Source: Sphingomonadaceae bacterium
GTDB lineage: Bacteria > Pseudomonadota > Alphaproteobacteria > Sphingomonadales > Sphingomonadaceae
Direction: 5' to 3'
Length of the DNA stretch: 48,619 bases
Assembly: GCA_947375105.1 (NCBI GenBank)
Contig: CANCET010000005.1
Span: 1 to 48,619 of the forward strand
The notes beneath the pieces were generated by a model. It was not told the DNA's origin. It saw only the letters and a list, made by a program, of their open reading frames with translations, and ran no database searches. Of the stretch, positions 15,001-20,215 are shown in pieces (position 1 is the first letter of the stretch; each line of letters opens with the position of its first letter). The translations under genes were made by a program, and so were the position numbers.

Positions 15001-16502
15001 CGGGGATCGCTGGTTGCCGCCAGCGTGAGGTTGCCTCCAGCGGAAAGCGATGCTCCGCCGTCCGCGCTGCCGACCGTGATCCCGGCGTTCGAGGTGATTT
15101 GCGACACGGACGCGGCGATGGCCGCCCCGCCGGTTCCATTGCCGTTCGATTTGGCCACCGCGTTCGAAACGCTCGTGGCCGCAGCGCCGGCCGTCAGGCT
15201 GAGATCGCGGGCGGCGGAGATGCTCGCACCAGCGCCGATCGTGATCCGGGCGCCGGAACTGGCGAGCGAAACGAAGGCGCTGATCCCGAGGCCCGACTTG
15301 CCGCTCAGCTTGGTCAGCGCCAGCGAGCCGAGCCTGGAGACGACCGTATCGAGCGAGGCAAGGGCCTTCGAGGCATCCTGCAGGTTGGTGCTGCTGGAAG
15401 CGGCGGCATTCGCCGTCACCGTTCCGCCGCGGATCACGCCGCTGACGCTGATCCCGGCATTGGCCTTGGGCATGCCGAAAAACGGCGACTGGCCGTTGAA
15501 CAGGCCGCCGTAGGTCTCGCTGTCACTCGCGGTGAGGGCGATATCACCGGCGGGGCCGCTGGACGTTCCGTCCCATGCAATGATCTGCCCGCCAATGCCG
15601 AGCGTGGGCGCGTCCAGCGAAACACCGCCGGGCAGCGCCGGGGATGCGGTGACCGGGCGCGCATCGAGCAGCGCGCCGGGCTGCGCCTCGTTTGCCGGGG
15701 TTGCCGGGTTGTCGGCGATCTTCCCGGCCAGGCTGATGTTCTCGCCGACGATGGCGATCCCGCCGCTCGCGGTGCTGACGATGGCCTGTCCGCTGGGGAG
15801 CCCCTGCATCGAGACAAGGCTGTTCTGGAGCGCGGCGGTGTTGCCAATGCGGGCCAGCGCGGCCGCGCCGGTCTCGACCCGCCCGCTTGCCCCCACAATG
15901 ACATTCCGGCCTGCAATATCGACGCCGCCCGGAGCCGAAACCCGGCCGTTGATCGTCACGTTCTGCGCGGGGTCCCCGCCGAACACGTCCGCAGGTGTCG
16001 GGTCGATCGCGCTGGCATTCGCATGGGTGCCGCGCACGATGAGGCGCCCGGTATCGATGCTCCCGGTCGCGCCGATGATCAGCCCGCTGGGCACCACGAG
16101 AAAGACATTGCCACCGATCTGCCCGCCCACTGTGCCCAGCACAGACTTGACCGCGCCGTTGATGGTCGCCTGATCGCGGATCAGATTGACGAGATTGTTG
16201 GTGCCCGTGGGCAGCACCAGCGTCGCGCTTTGCCCGCTGCTCACGTTGAAATGGTCGAACTGGTTGAAGCCCGTGCCGTTCGAGACCCGATTGGTGGTGA
16301 CGACTGCCGCGCTGCCGCCGCCCTGCACTGCGACGGTTGTCGGCCCGCCCGCGCTGGCGGTCACGTCGACCGTCTGCGCTTCCGCCCGCGACGGAGCAAT
16401 GACCGCTGTTGCCGTGATCGAAGCAGCCCCCAGCATAAGCCGGGCATAGACTTCGCGCAGCCGCAGGCGCTGCTTCGAACCGCGCATCATTGATTGCCCC
16501 AT
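1..16502 (-). CDS. Giant filamentous haemagglutinin / LktA-like adhesin (C-terminus beyond window)
   Basis: A minus-strand frame stays open from 16502 to the left edge, about 5,500 codons with no stop seen, so the protein is even longer. The N-terminus has a long signal peptide (basic MRGSKQRLRLREVYARL, hydrophobic core, A-rich end near residue 45). A two-partner-secretion type domain follows at about residues 50-170, with GFNQFDHFNVSSG and VFLVVPSGLIIG, a variant of the FHA N-terminal signature. The rest is Gly/Ala/Thr/Ser/Asn/Val-rich with repeated short beta-helix-like units and almost no Cys. Starts at 16502, 16490 and 16487 are in frame; none has a strong ribosome site. The family is exported by a TpsB/Omp85 partner, and no such gene is visible here. 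Likely role (inference): surface adhesion or biofilm. Closest named type, from memory, is the leukotoxin LktA-like filamentous adhesins. Confidence 0.9.
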   Translation of the reverse strand, partial: MGQSMMRGSKQRLRLREVYARLMLGAASITATAVIAPSRAEAQTVDVTASAGGPTTVAVQGGGSAAVVTTNRVSNGTGFNQFDHFNVSSGQSATLVLPTGTNNLVNLIRDQATINGAVKSVLGTVGGQIGGNVFLVVPSGLIIGATGSIDTGRLIVRGTHANASAIDPTPADVFGGDPAQNVTINGRVSAPGGVDIAGRNVIVGASGRVETGAAALARIGNTAALQNSLVSMQGLPSGQAIVSTASGGIAIVGENISLAGKIADNPATPANEAQPGALLDARPVTASPALPGGVSLDAPTLGIGGQIIAWDGTSSGPAGDIALTASDSETYGGLFNGQSPFFGMPKANAGISVSGVIRGGTVTANAAASSSTNLQDASKALASLDTVVSRLGSLALTKLSGKSGLGISAFVSLASSGARITIGAGASISAARDLSLTAGAAATSVSNAVAKSNGNGTGGAAIAASVSQITSNAGITVGSADGGASLSAGGNLTLAATSDPRATVKVRVSSSGNAVAGGVAYNEVNSDAGVTVAKGSVLDGRAIAISAKTAQADQAAGILTSATGITFDTSPGGGVAAVTEEAIRSHVDLAGTIGSARTQSVAVEANTTTNFNKTSASTSVGSGTDTAATIPTSTATLSDLVSSLLLLSTEDPAKPSPGKIASTANPGGRASAAVAVLQANEAATARITGTITASGQVSVLGQVSDRQVRNNAQASTAASMMVNGAATSISGAAAWGTFTYTGTADIGGTVKAGSLAVNSLVDRPLGIADPVGTSIDDGGKLNTPDNFNAVLADISYAKDAFGTISPLLTPKSGLFGSYAGASGDSDSSGKAAIGGSIAYDRIDSVSRAWIDPASSITIGGPQAGASIIDAETNVVLLSIAGPKLFGTKSGGAAGGGAITYNTINPVTTAGIGDGVVLVTPDKGLSVIANAAVDALTLAPVAGRGKSTVLSGAFAVNQIEGATRAIIANTARLSLGAGTLGLAASTDEQLWTVAGTLAWNKADGSAGSSQTSVGVSGALNYVSLTTQAAVGAAHDAFNPASPAIAAAANAGITSGSVAIAAQATGSINAVSVAGVRDNSNPESKPDPLSNANASLNKAKGAIGQKIVDELALRASGALAAIGASTYAGQLQSNYASRNDAASAPTASAADPAAKPPGPVDGWGVAGSASVNITKLSATVDIAQARFTRAAKAPAGTFVAKATERADTLAITGGAALAQGVQYSGSSTLVAGAFGVSYSSNATNLSIDHSVIAGFDAVSATAVANGLRIGAGLALAADTTQTPDGKTLAASASIIVASDTVRASLTDDSLSGSGKGDASVLAFDGRTLGAGAGGLSWGTQSGFGGALTVLIDKAASGAPTSALLARTPVAGFVNLSVQALDAARLVGIAAAGAINGGSGQSGNGIAASISFNDIALGTSALIDLGDTGAGSVNVSGALTVAAGEYAANDPATQYARAACTSSCDGAESLLANFAIAPTTFGAGDPLQAGDLPSGAAIVSVAIPIAAARGNAGGLGLSVNLVNNDRTAAITGGAAASGSTIRAGSLALRTVDRATILSLAAGYAGSGNGSALMGSLAYNQIGGTATASLSRSAGASKAPVIEVGKAGAAAAPVSVTALADGRVYSLSGAIGNAKNAAGGLAVSVNSIARQGSGPAAGIAALVSGVTLAGNPSLAVNAAGTETILSAAVAGALGTGNALGGSASTNAVAPTISAQATGLAYANPSTGDLAVTASDSASIRSLALAAALSTNQSALGAGVSVNRISTQVLSSFTPSSAISVRNLLVQSQSAATTQLVAVGLALAGKFGGAGSIAVNQTSAEADALLTLNGFSVTASGSVGVLATRDSAIDAAAGAAGLGAKSAVGAALVLNDVTGGAQALVTGTGGASVTALGGGDGLTVRTGDLAEALKQFDLPQLVPESTGTTGASRAALQQIKPATAVIHGVAINANSAHATRTLAITGAISDSGLAGAVTAVVGNVGGNTLAQASGVQFNVGHTGAAKPVAEPVALDIRAGTAIDTASFAGAVAGSNGVGLGAPVISDALTAQTSALLTGGGVTTTGNVTVRAASRQAATALVLAGAIGGNIGATVSGVSPRFAAMTTAAVDEPGTISILGTGGLAINADSDSRAFATFGSLALGKGAGAATVVVVTDDDQTQARYKSAKRIGVTAPAVSVLANGRFDARVAGGSVAAGLAGALVGNGVGVVNRQIVAAQASGLSYNNSAGTVSVTANQIANFQPIIGQAAISANLVSGAGALGAVVVLSQAKVDATLTDPLVTASNVSVNAYGASGVDALQLGFAGGLSGSIGANVTYIGIGEVADTGALFSQSGGADANSQVAANAGSTGSGNGNLTMLAGGSGETTAQQAAAAGIGQLGSSASAHIVAGADGTRNAGGTLQASSRDQFAQVGSVTSAPTADDGAASRVRAQVLAATAGQASRVNTGVLSVSSSANLVSKSSNFQGAASLASGSAAIAITRNAANSIARVGAGVIASGLGSASTLDVRAVTGQDASRLTGGITTPSKAAEALVVSGSVGALTASIGLADIKLQTVALAESLGAVGFGTATIKASDSSDAAANVYGAAVGAGGALNVAIANVTKEGTVGAQLAGKSLSTVTNVIAAGGGSTSAYALAAAGGNFFAGNAAVALATDRRTIDARIGEGTTINSNTLLVDASAVPLVSAASDGIAVSGGLAMGGSVALATADATISARIGEGGSIACAAFLAPNCTATVRAALLQPASGTNVSARARGSAGGALAAANASIATVSDTADVAAVIGADLGGGAGKALVLSGPTLTVLASRTLAQNASADGLTAAGLLSVGVQAAKATSSGTVDAGLLNVDGSQQVLVDPATNRPLVNASGAFVRNPDATISASSLDLNTATTRAGAGALGAGVAADAATDASGIVTTTIAPNAGNTFRAGTLTATATAQTDYHAEADATQASFVGGSGSTTENTVNTTAHVVIGKAIPGAATSANSVLRASKFVISAQTTVGATGSDGGFARGAGGGAATGAAAKVTNQVNQHAAVDVLGGTTLRQYGDASQNQLGMTISAGIATARSASTALQVGGVMLLPFARVDSTFNADSKVAIGANTLLRGDGGIGIGTAAHQTIADSTAVQIYGLAGIGGGSASTTANTSGLVTVGDGATIESLSDVYLTPGIAGDGLGRDQIGVSDQTDVFNQTIVPITVDHDAHATANLTDKLIVGKAVIRSARDVTFSALASGVGATAVGTGHNPYLSIFAQTDSGGTADVGATGSIALNGSQITAGFLANRHFAITDTADGGWQSVETDNDGTDTLTRTITADKNGKITADNLASTSKGPIAAPDRDRLGLALVMGRTVSALDVVGNQISSLQAQVAAAGLAVPLDPNTVPAGPAQDAAAAALATSASQSALIAKLSAAYDTRAALQSSGSGQAAGIMVDNVFAAGGSFAINTPTITGTGNTIVANASPTIAINSTSARNLILGSLFIPAKPSGAVTYGGPAGETNLAAVGTVIASGPSDTVEGLIDVTVGTQFGGKSDLLVFGPIANVGGTLKALVNNGNFSQFGDVQVGKYDVTVPNGLFNVSTSGDFTMGVPIGLYYGRLGLNLNDAAWSNCASGSTDGCATTPNTLALAVESFIAEQALGVTDVPGIAALTQALKNQFNLTDAQAAVPITTLFRQGFIEHSSDGNTYFTRLNADGQILRTRVFNQGKNDLSTGGIGSSATLFASCAQWCELESNDDDLSSIGPTGGNVFVPFLWDYGDTYPRKDYPGGYYTPVGAFTDPVLIRRITDLPENGNGANALSNQSAASANGGTIRANQVRINAKFVNISGSIIAGPEKQRTLTIGNDLQNPAGLSIADAMASDPNVKVGSVSAPLQSLGFGSGNIGARYVVTGLVRNGACLVSGASGCLQRAVSSTTGFIQVDDIDAGAGGVIDITGRILNTNPLGGGELKVLDGFANIAITNNANYDLHLGTINAGTDVSGLIKLTDLHSDGTVEQTTYRDTPGKGVTMSHAISTPTPFTSGGFTTIVDGDVSYQPGTGEVNAVGGIFETPLFYDPSLRGAAYFVTGESRTIFRDPSVSDDSVVTSEKVPGSDNAYISVLGGAASKWRYANATQQPQGGSFVDIAGPGTDPNLIRALGGGTPDFVQMVSGKVTHSTYDPVDFGTNDEFRQRMNFEIPDRIDVTLTTAVRATYPIKIAFDNGFGQSGVNVVTTQGSVVVGGRITYGGGDVGISAAGSILGSKAGLIYAHGFSGCAGAANPLNCAPGVFSGSIGTADQALAVTVAGTTLGDPVTGFGKVTGGLVTAYANGGDVFLALGTSTATAGDLDAVAIAGVGASGRVVITASSGLVGLDGIGTNIKAGEIDITAKGGVGGFNASTGNSADPLRLPALTVDVGEGGLWINAGGDITVQGAMKFDGSDLSSVLRLGAIVSTRDVQIRAPGSIVALDTATIINQDKLARFLDAANTLQLTPSATCAGAACNATNPARLASITDALRGQARSAYDTIIRAGGLGQAEALDIAGRIDTLNGLAAAGVAIGRDGRVVYDPAKDTAKAAVNFAASLAGRTGLSSAEVTATLQNYANGVIALVGTRLPNLSGSANKAAAVSALVQSQSKAAAEADAVGKLQLLDQLRTQGVQIDPAGKVTLSGTAKVAPGSALATLAVNALESQTNALKPTAGAPQTAPIAQPTQADVQRGLQVYVDSLTSRIKPLLGGTLPTLVGLGTGAAQIGLVDSKISASSYAAYTSAQTADAKAVLIQQFGALPTSRASISTLSFAPGFLAARTDGATWRQTQLDFQVPSTAFVPVADTQFETRKPVITGRNLTLVAGNSIGNFEAPEAFRFTAAGLVDASGKVITDPLQKQLAAAYLASAGPGDLVASVTGSPATQVTFVSRHDQPLPLDVTGVVNAFAATNYVSRTTTWTADTADQLSGDIFLTNVDTMNIGSIVSLKPVTSARRTDCNSNPMVPLSACDSRIRLTANAITGVTQGALQLTGRTYINGLLTRGNATDPSGRAVIMGGLIRLEASNGNLQSADGTGIEIDAQGLEVVRAAGDARLFKRAPAVIGSSDFGAGLAYSNSGDLTVGDVFAGRTFALDNTAGSLLVSGVPSNLSSENRNGRIVAGAVRLRAAGDIGGSGITNAGLPARFDIQTPLLDVLAAGYDFAGAQKASPATTFSFDGSGQHLFTAAELLGTSAIDPVSPAFIKFTQLPSGASLTLNTPSGLRFIKNGSVIPVSAISQLQFGGYSGLGTQTIGYQLTVPAGAIGTGAAPAGIAGGSAWLDLRGAVRIGGTPTSVIGARGSIDIGKVAGSAGLIDLESAVQVGGAMRLVTGGSFAIGQTVTVTASGMPTDASCAANPGTASCLMDLSSLDLAVGGAFNLSTPRGIAFGSLAAGGGTVESTAGAITIARGLTGSASVAAPFRLKGFNGVFTHDILGGALALSSTNGNIDVAGTMSASSITMTGKTTGVDGAINTSNLVIVADGDVTLENTIVADSLKVSVTGDLELSHSITLRSPTGHTASTLNA

Positions 16503-16620
16503 GCGCGTCTCGGACAGACAAGGGGGAACGGGGCGCAAATCGGCCCTGAATAACCCAATTATCTGGAATAAAACGCGATTCGTCCCCGTAACCATCTTGA
16601 TTGGGGCTCGATGGTTTAGC

Positions 16621-16634
16621 AACCGAATTCGGTT
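16621..16634. promoter_or_regulatory. 14-bp perfect palindrome upstream of the giant adhesin
   Basis: AACCGAATTCGGTT reads identically on both strands. It lies about 120 bases upstream of the adhesin start, in an AT-richer part of the intergenic region. It could be an operator for a dimeric regulator. This is inference only; no bound factor is known from the sequence. Confidence 0.3.
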
Positions 16635-16784
16635 CGCAGATCACCCCTGATTCTTTGAATAACTGGCTCATATGCATTCGCTTTTCGGCCCCGGACGAAC
16701 CGACGACTGATTTCAGGATGCAACGGTCTATCCAAGCCAACCACGACAGAGCCCGGCGTGCGCCTCATGAAGTCGCGGAACCAC

Positions 16785-16995
16785 CTCGACGTCATCATGC
16801 TGCCCCATCCGCTGCGCTCCCGCTCGGCCAAGGCGGCCTGAATGCCGATGACGGCGTAGAAGCCGGTTAAGATGACAGCGAGGACGACATCCATCTTCTG
16901 CGCAGGACCGTCCGGATCGCCGGTCAGATCCATCATGCCGCTCATGCCCTGCCCGATGAAATCATGCCCTGCCCGCGGCCCATACCCTCCCATCA
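16785..16995 (-). pseudogene. CaiB/BaiF (class III) CoA-transferase fragment, decayed
   Basis: The minus-strand translation contains GYGPRAGHDFIGQGMSGMMD, LTGDPDGPAQKM and FYAVIGIQAALAERERSG. This matches the well conserved internal segment of class III CoA-transferases (GxDF..QGMSG.M.LTGDPDG..K, then YA...I.AAL..R..SG.GQ). Only about 65 residues of a roughly 400-residue enzyme remain. After ERSGWG the expected GQH continuation appears only in a shifted frame and then dissolves. An open frame at 16616-17041 covers the fragment, but its ends do not resemble the family. It is best read as a relic left by deletion, not as a working gene. Confidence 0.7.
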
Positions 16996-17119
16996 CCGAG
17001 CGGTGAGTGATCGGCAAGAACCGCCCCGGACCCGGTCGCACGGATCAATCACAACCACCTTCTGGAACATTGTCCGAGCCGGTCGCATCGGATCGGCCGC
17101 TCCAGGTTTTTGTCTTGCC

Positions 17120-17163
17120 GCGTTTTCCGGATCAGCAGGTCATTCCACCTGCTTCGAAAACGC
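17120..17163 (-). terminator. Nested inverted repeat just after the RND permease
   Basis: GCGTTTTC (17120-17127) pairs with GAAAACGC (17156-17163), and inside it AGCAGGT (17134-17140) pairs with ACCTGCT (17147-17153). The structure sits directly downstream of the permease stop on the minus strand, where a terminator or a REP-like dispersed element would be expected. There is no long U-run, so factor-independent termination is uncertain. Confidence 0.5.
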
Positions 17164-17164
17164 T

Positions 17165-20100
17165 CTAGCGCGCGGCTTCACGGCGCATCAGCGCTTCGAC
17201 CACGCCCATCAGCGTTACGATCATCGCCGGCAGAAACAGCAGGACCAGCGGAACAGCCGCCACGAGACCAAAAATGATGGCGGTTGCGAGCGGCTGTTGC
17301 AGGCCCGCTCCGCGGCTGACGCCAAGTGCCAGCGGGCTTAATGTCAGTATGGCGATCAGCGCGGACATCAGGATCGGTCGCAAGCGTTTGGTCCCTGCTT
17401 GGCGCAGCGCCGCGATGGTCACGGGCTCAGCACGGTCGATTTCGGCGAGGAAAAAAATCACCAATTCGGTTACCATGCCGACCACCATCGTCAGCCCCAT
17501 CAGCGCCGATATATCAAGCTCGATCCCGGTCAGCCACAAGCCACTGAGCACAGCGGCGGCCGAAAGTAGCACGGTGACAATAGCCGCAATGGTCCAGGCG
17601 ATCCGCTCGAACATGAAGGTCAAGAGCAGCGCTGCCAGCAGGAGCGCAGCGGCGAACACGAGACTGAGATCGGCAAAGCTCTTCTGCTGCTGGGCATAGA
17701 GCCCGCCGTAATCGACCCGGATGGTTTTGGGCAGTGCAAGGCCCGTCACTGCGGCGCGAACATCCTGCATGGCCGAGCCGAGATCGCGCCCCTCGAGCCG
17801 CGCGGTCACCGCGATGAACGGAGCGAGGTCTTCGCGCGTCAGCTGCTTCTGGCCAGCTGCGACGGAGAGGCTGGCGATTTGCGACAAGTACACCGCATGA
17901 CCGTCGGGCGCCGTCAGCACGAGGCGCGCAAGATCAGCAGCCCGCGCGCGAAGACCGCCGGGTGCGCGCACGCGCACCGTTACCAACTGTTCTGCGATGC
18001 GCACTTGTGTCGCCTGGGTGCCGCCGATGAGCGCTTCGAGCTGGGTTGCAACGGCATCGGGATCCAGCCCGTGCTGGGCGGCGCTGCCGGGATCGATCCT
18101 GATGCGGATGGCATCTCCGGCCACTCGCAAGCCATCGACGACCTCGACCACGCCGCTTACCTTGGTCACCGCCGCGCCGACGCGCTTGGCCGCAGCCTCG
18201 AGTGCGGCCGGATCCTCGCCGAACAACTTGACCTCGATCGGCTGCGGCACGGCGGTCAGATCGCCGATCAGATCCTCCATCAGCTGCGCGGTTTCAATTT
18301 CGAGGCCGGGGACCTTGGTTTCCACTTTCCGGCGGATTTCAGCCATCACTTCATCGATCGGCCGGCGCGATCCGGCTTTCAGGCGAATGAAGTAATCGCC
18401 CTCATCCGCTTCTGTCAGGCCGCCGCCCAATTGAACGCCGGTTCGCCGCGAGTAGCTCAGCACTTCAGGTGTCGCGATGATGATCGCCTCGACCTGGCGG
18501 AGCAGCCGGTCGGTATCGCCGAGGGCAGCGCCGCTCTGCGCCTTGTAGTCGAGGATGAAGCCGCCCTCATCCATGGCCGGCATGAATCCCGAGGGCACAT
18601 TCGACCAGGCGGCGAACCCCAGAGCCGCCATACCGATGCTCAGTACGGCGGCAAACAGGGCGGGCCGGGCAAAGGCCCGATCCCCGGCGCGTTCGTATCC
18701 GCGTGACAGCGTGCCGAGGAAGCCGCCTGCGCGTTCTGCGGCTTCCGCATCCTTTTCGCGCAGCCAGCGTGCCGCGATCAATGGGATCACCAGCCGGGAG
18801 AAGATCAGCGAAAGGAGCAGCGCCGCCACCATCGTCAGGGCGAGCGCCTTGAAGAAGCCCCCGGTCACGCCGGAAATGAATGCCAATGGCAGGAACACGA
18901 CAATCGTGGCGGAGGTCGAACCAGCAAGGGGCCAGCCCATTTCGGCCGCGGCACCAAGCAAGCCCTGCCTGCCTTTGGCCGTGCCGTCCTGCATGCGCCG
19001 CATCATGTGTTCGAGCATCACGACCGCGTCGTCGACGATCAGCCCCACGGCGGCCGCCATCCCGCCCAGCGTCATCATGTTGAAGCTCATGCCAAGCGCG
19101 TAAAGGATGAGGCACGTCCCAGCGAGCACGGCAGGCAGCATCAGCCCCGTGATCACCATCAGCCGCCCCGAGCGCAGGAAAGCGAACAGCACGATGCCCG
19201 CGAGCACGGCTCCCAGCAGGATCGCATCGCGCACCGCGTCTGCCGCGCCTGTCACCAGTTCGGACTGATCGTAAAATACGCTGACGGTCACGCTGGGCGG
19301 CAGGCCGAGCGATTTGAGGCGGGCGTTGACTTCGTGAACGATCTTCACGGTATCGCCTGCCAGTGCCTGGCGGATGTTGAGCAGCACCGCGCCCTGCCCA
19401 TTCGACGTGACCCGGGTATAGTTGGGTTCGGTCGAGGGCCGGATCGTCGCAACCTGGGCGAGCGTGGCAACACCCGACGCCCCTGCCTTGATCGGTGTCG
19501 CGGCCAGATCAGCCATGGTCGCCACCCGGCTTTGCGCCAGCACGAGGTAGAGCCGGTGCCGGTCCTCGATCTTGCCCGCGCCGCGCACGTCGTTGGCCTT
19601 GCCGATCGCCGCCGCGATATCGGGCAAGCTGAGCCCGAGCGCCTGCGCCTTGGCCGGATCGACATCGACCGCGAACTCGCGCGGCGCGCCGCCCAGCACA
19701 TCGACCCCGGCGACGCCGGAAACGGCGGTGAGCGCGGGCCGGATGGAAAGCTCGGCGATCTGGCGCAGTGCGGCATCATCCAGCGAGCGCGAAGTCAGCG
19801 CGATGCCGACGACGGGGAACAAGGTCGGGTCCGAGCGGCGCACCTCGAAGCGGGTTCCCGGCGGCAGATCGGGCAGCAACGTTGCCAGCGCCCCCTGCGT
19901 GGCGAGCGTGGCCGAGACCATGTCGTGGCCCCAATCGAAATTGAGCGCGACTTCGGCGGATCCGCGACTGGTCGTGGAGCGGATATGTGTAACGCCCGGC
20001 ACCGCCCGCAGCGCGATCTCCATCGGACGCGTGATTTGCGCGGCCATCTGCTCGGCGTCGCGTTCGCCTGCATCGATGGCCACCGTAACGCGCGGGTAAT

Positions 20101-20215
20101 CGATGGGCGAAAACAAGCTGACCGGGAGGCGGGTCGCAGCAAAGATGCCGCCTGCGGCCAGCAACGTTACCGCCAGCAACAAGGCGCGAGCGTGATGGAG
20201 CAACAGCCGCGTCAC
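17165..20215 (-). CDS. RND efflux transporter, inner-membrane permease subunit
   Basis: About 1,016 residues, the usual RND length. The N-terminus (VTRLLLHHARALLLAVTLLA) is transmembrane helix 1, followed by the periplasmic porter domain with SPIDYPRVTVA and PGVTHIRSTTSRGSAEV. TM4 carries GLIVDDAVVMLEH, the double-Asp proton relay seen in drug-type (HAE) pumps; metal-type (HME) pumps usually have a single Asp in this motif. The second half repeats the architecture. The start is set as GTG at 20215, whose GTGA overlaps the adaptor stop; the longer upstream reading lies inside the adaptor gene and does not look like protein. It forms a tripartite proton-driven pump with the two preceding genes. 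The substrate cannot be told from sequence; the linked two-component pair suggests induction by an external stress. Confidence 0.92.
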   Translation of the reverse strand: MTRLLLHHARALLLAVTLLAAGGIFAATRLPVSLFSPIDYPRVTVAIDAGERDAEQMAAQITRPMEIALRAVPGVTHIRSTTSRGSAEVALNFDWGHDMVSATLATQGALATLLPDLPPGTRFEVRRSDPTLFPVVGIALTSRSLDDAALRQIAELSIRPALTAVSGVAGVDVLGGAPREFAVDVDPAKAQALGLSLPDIAAAIGKANDVRGAGKIEDRHRLYLVLAQSRVATMADLAATPIKAGASGVATLAQVATIRPSTEPNYTRVTSNGQGAVLLNIRQALAGDTVKIVHEVNARLKSLGLPPSVTVSVFYDQSELVTGAADAVRDAILLGAVLAGIVLFAFLRSGRLMVITGLMLPAVLAGTCLILYALGMSFNMMTLGGMAAAVGLIVDDAVVMLEHMMRRMQDGTAKGRQGLLGAAAEMGWPLAGSTSATIVVFLPLAFISGVTGGFFKALALTMVAALLLSLIFSRLVIPLIAARWLREKDAEAAERAGGFLGTLSRGYERAGDRAFARPALFAAVLSIGMAALGFAAWSNVPSGFMPAMDEGGFILDYKAQSGAALGDTDRLLRQVEAIIIATPEVLSYSRRTGVQLGGGLTEADEGDYFIRLKAGSRRPIDEVMAEIRRKVETKVPGLEIETAQLMEDLIGDLTAVPQPIEVKLFGEDPAALEAAAKRVGAAVTKVSGVVEVVDGLRVAGDAIRIRIDPGSAAQHGLDPDAVATQLEALIGGTQATQVRIAEQLVTVRVRAPGGLRARAADLARLVLTAPDGHAVYLSQIASLSVAAGQKQLTREDLAPFIAVTARLEGRDLGSAMQDVRAAVTGLALPKTIRVDYGGLYAQQQKSFADLSLVFAAALLLAALLLTFMFERIAWTIAAIVTVLLSAAAVLSGLWLTGIELDISALMGLTMVVGMVTELVIFFLAEIDRAEPVTIAALRQAGTKRLRPILMSALIAILTLSPLALGVSRGAGLQQPLATAIIFGLVAAVPLVLLFLPAMIVTLMGVVEALMRREAAR

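Noticed and set aside
5382..16493. Further plus-strand frames (5382-7904, 11562-14069, 14745-16493 and others)
   Set aside because: Same antisense phase as the frames further left; they only mirror the adhesin codons.
16601..16870. Plus-strand frame of 89 codons in the adhesin-efflux gap
   Set aside because: It is antisense to the CoA-transferase relic and has no protein-like features.
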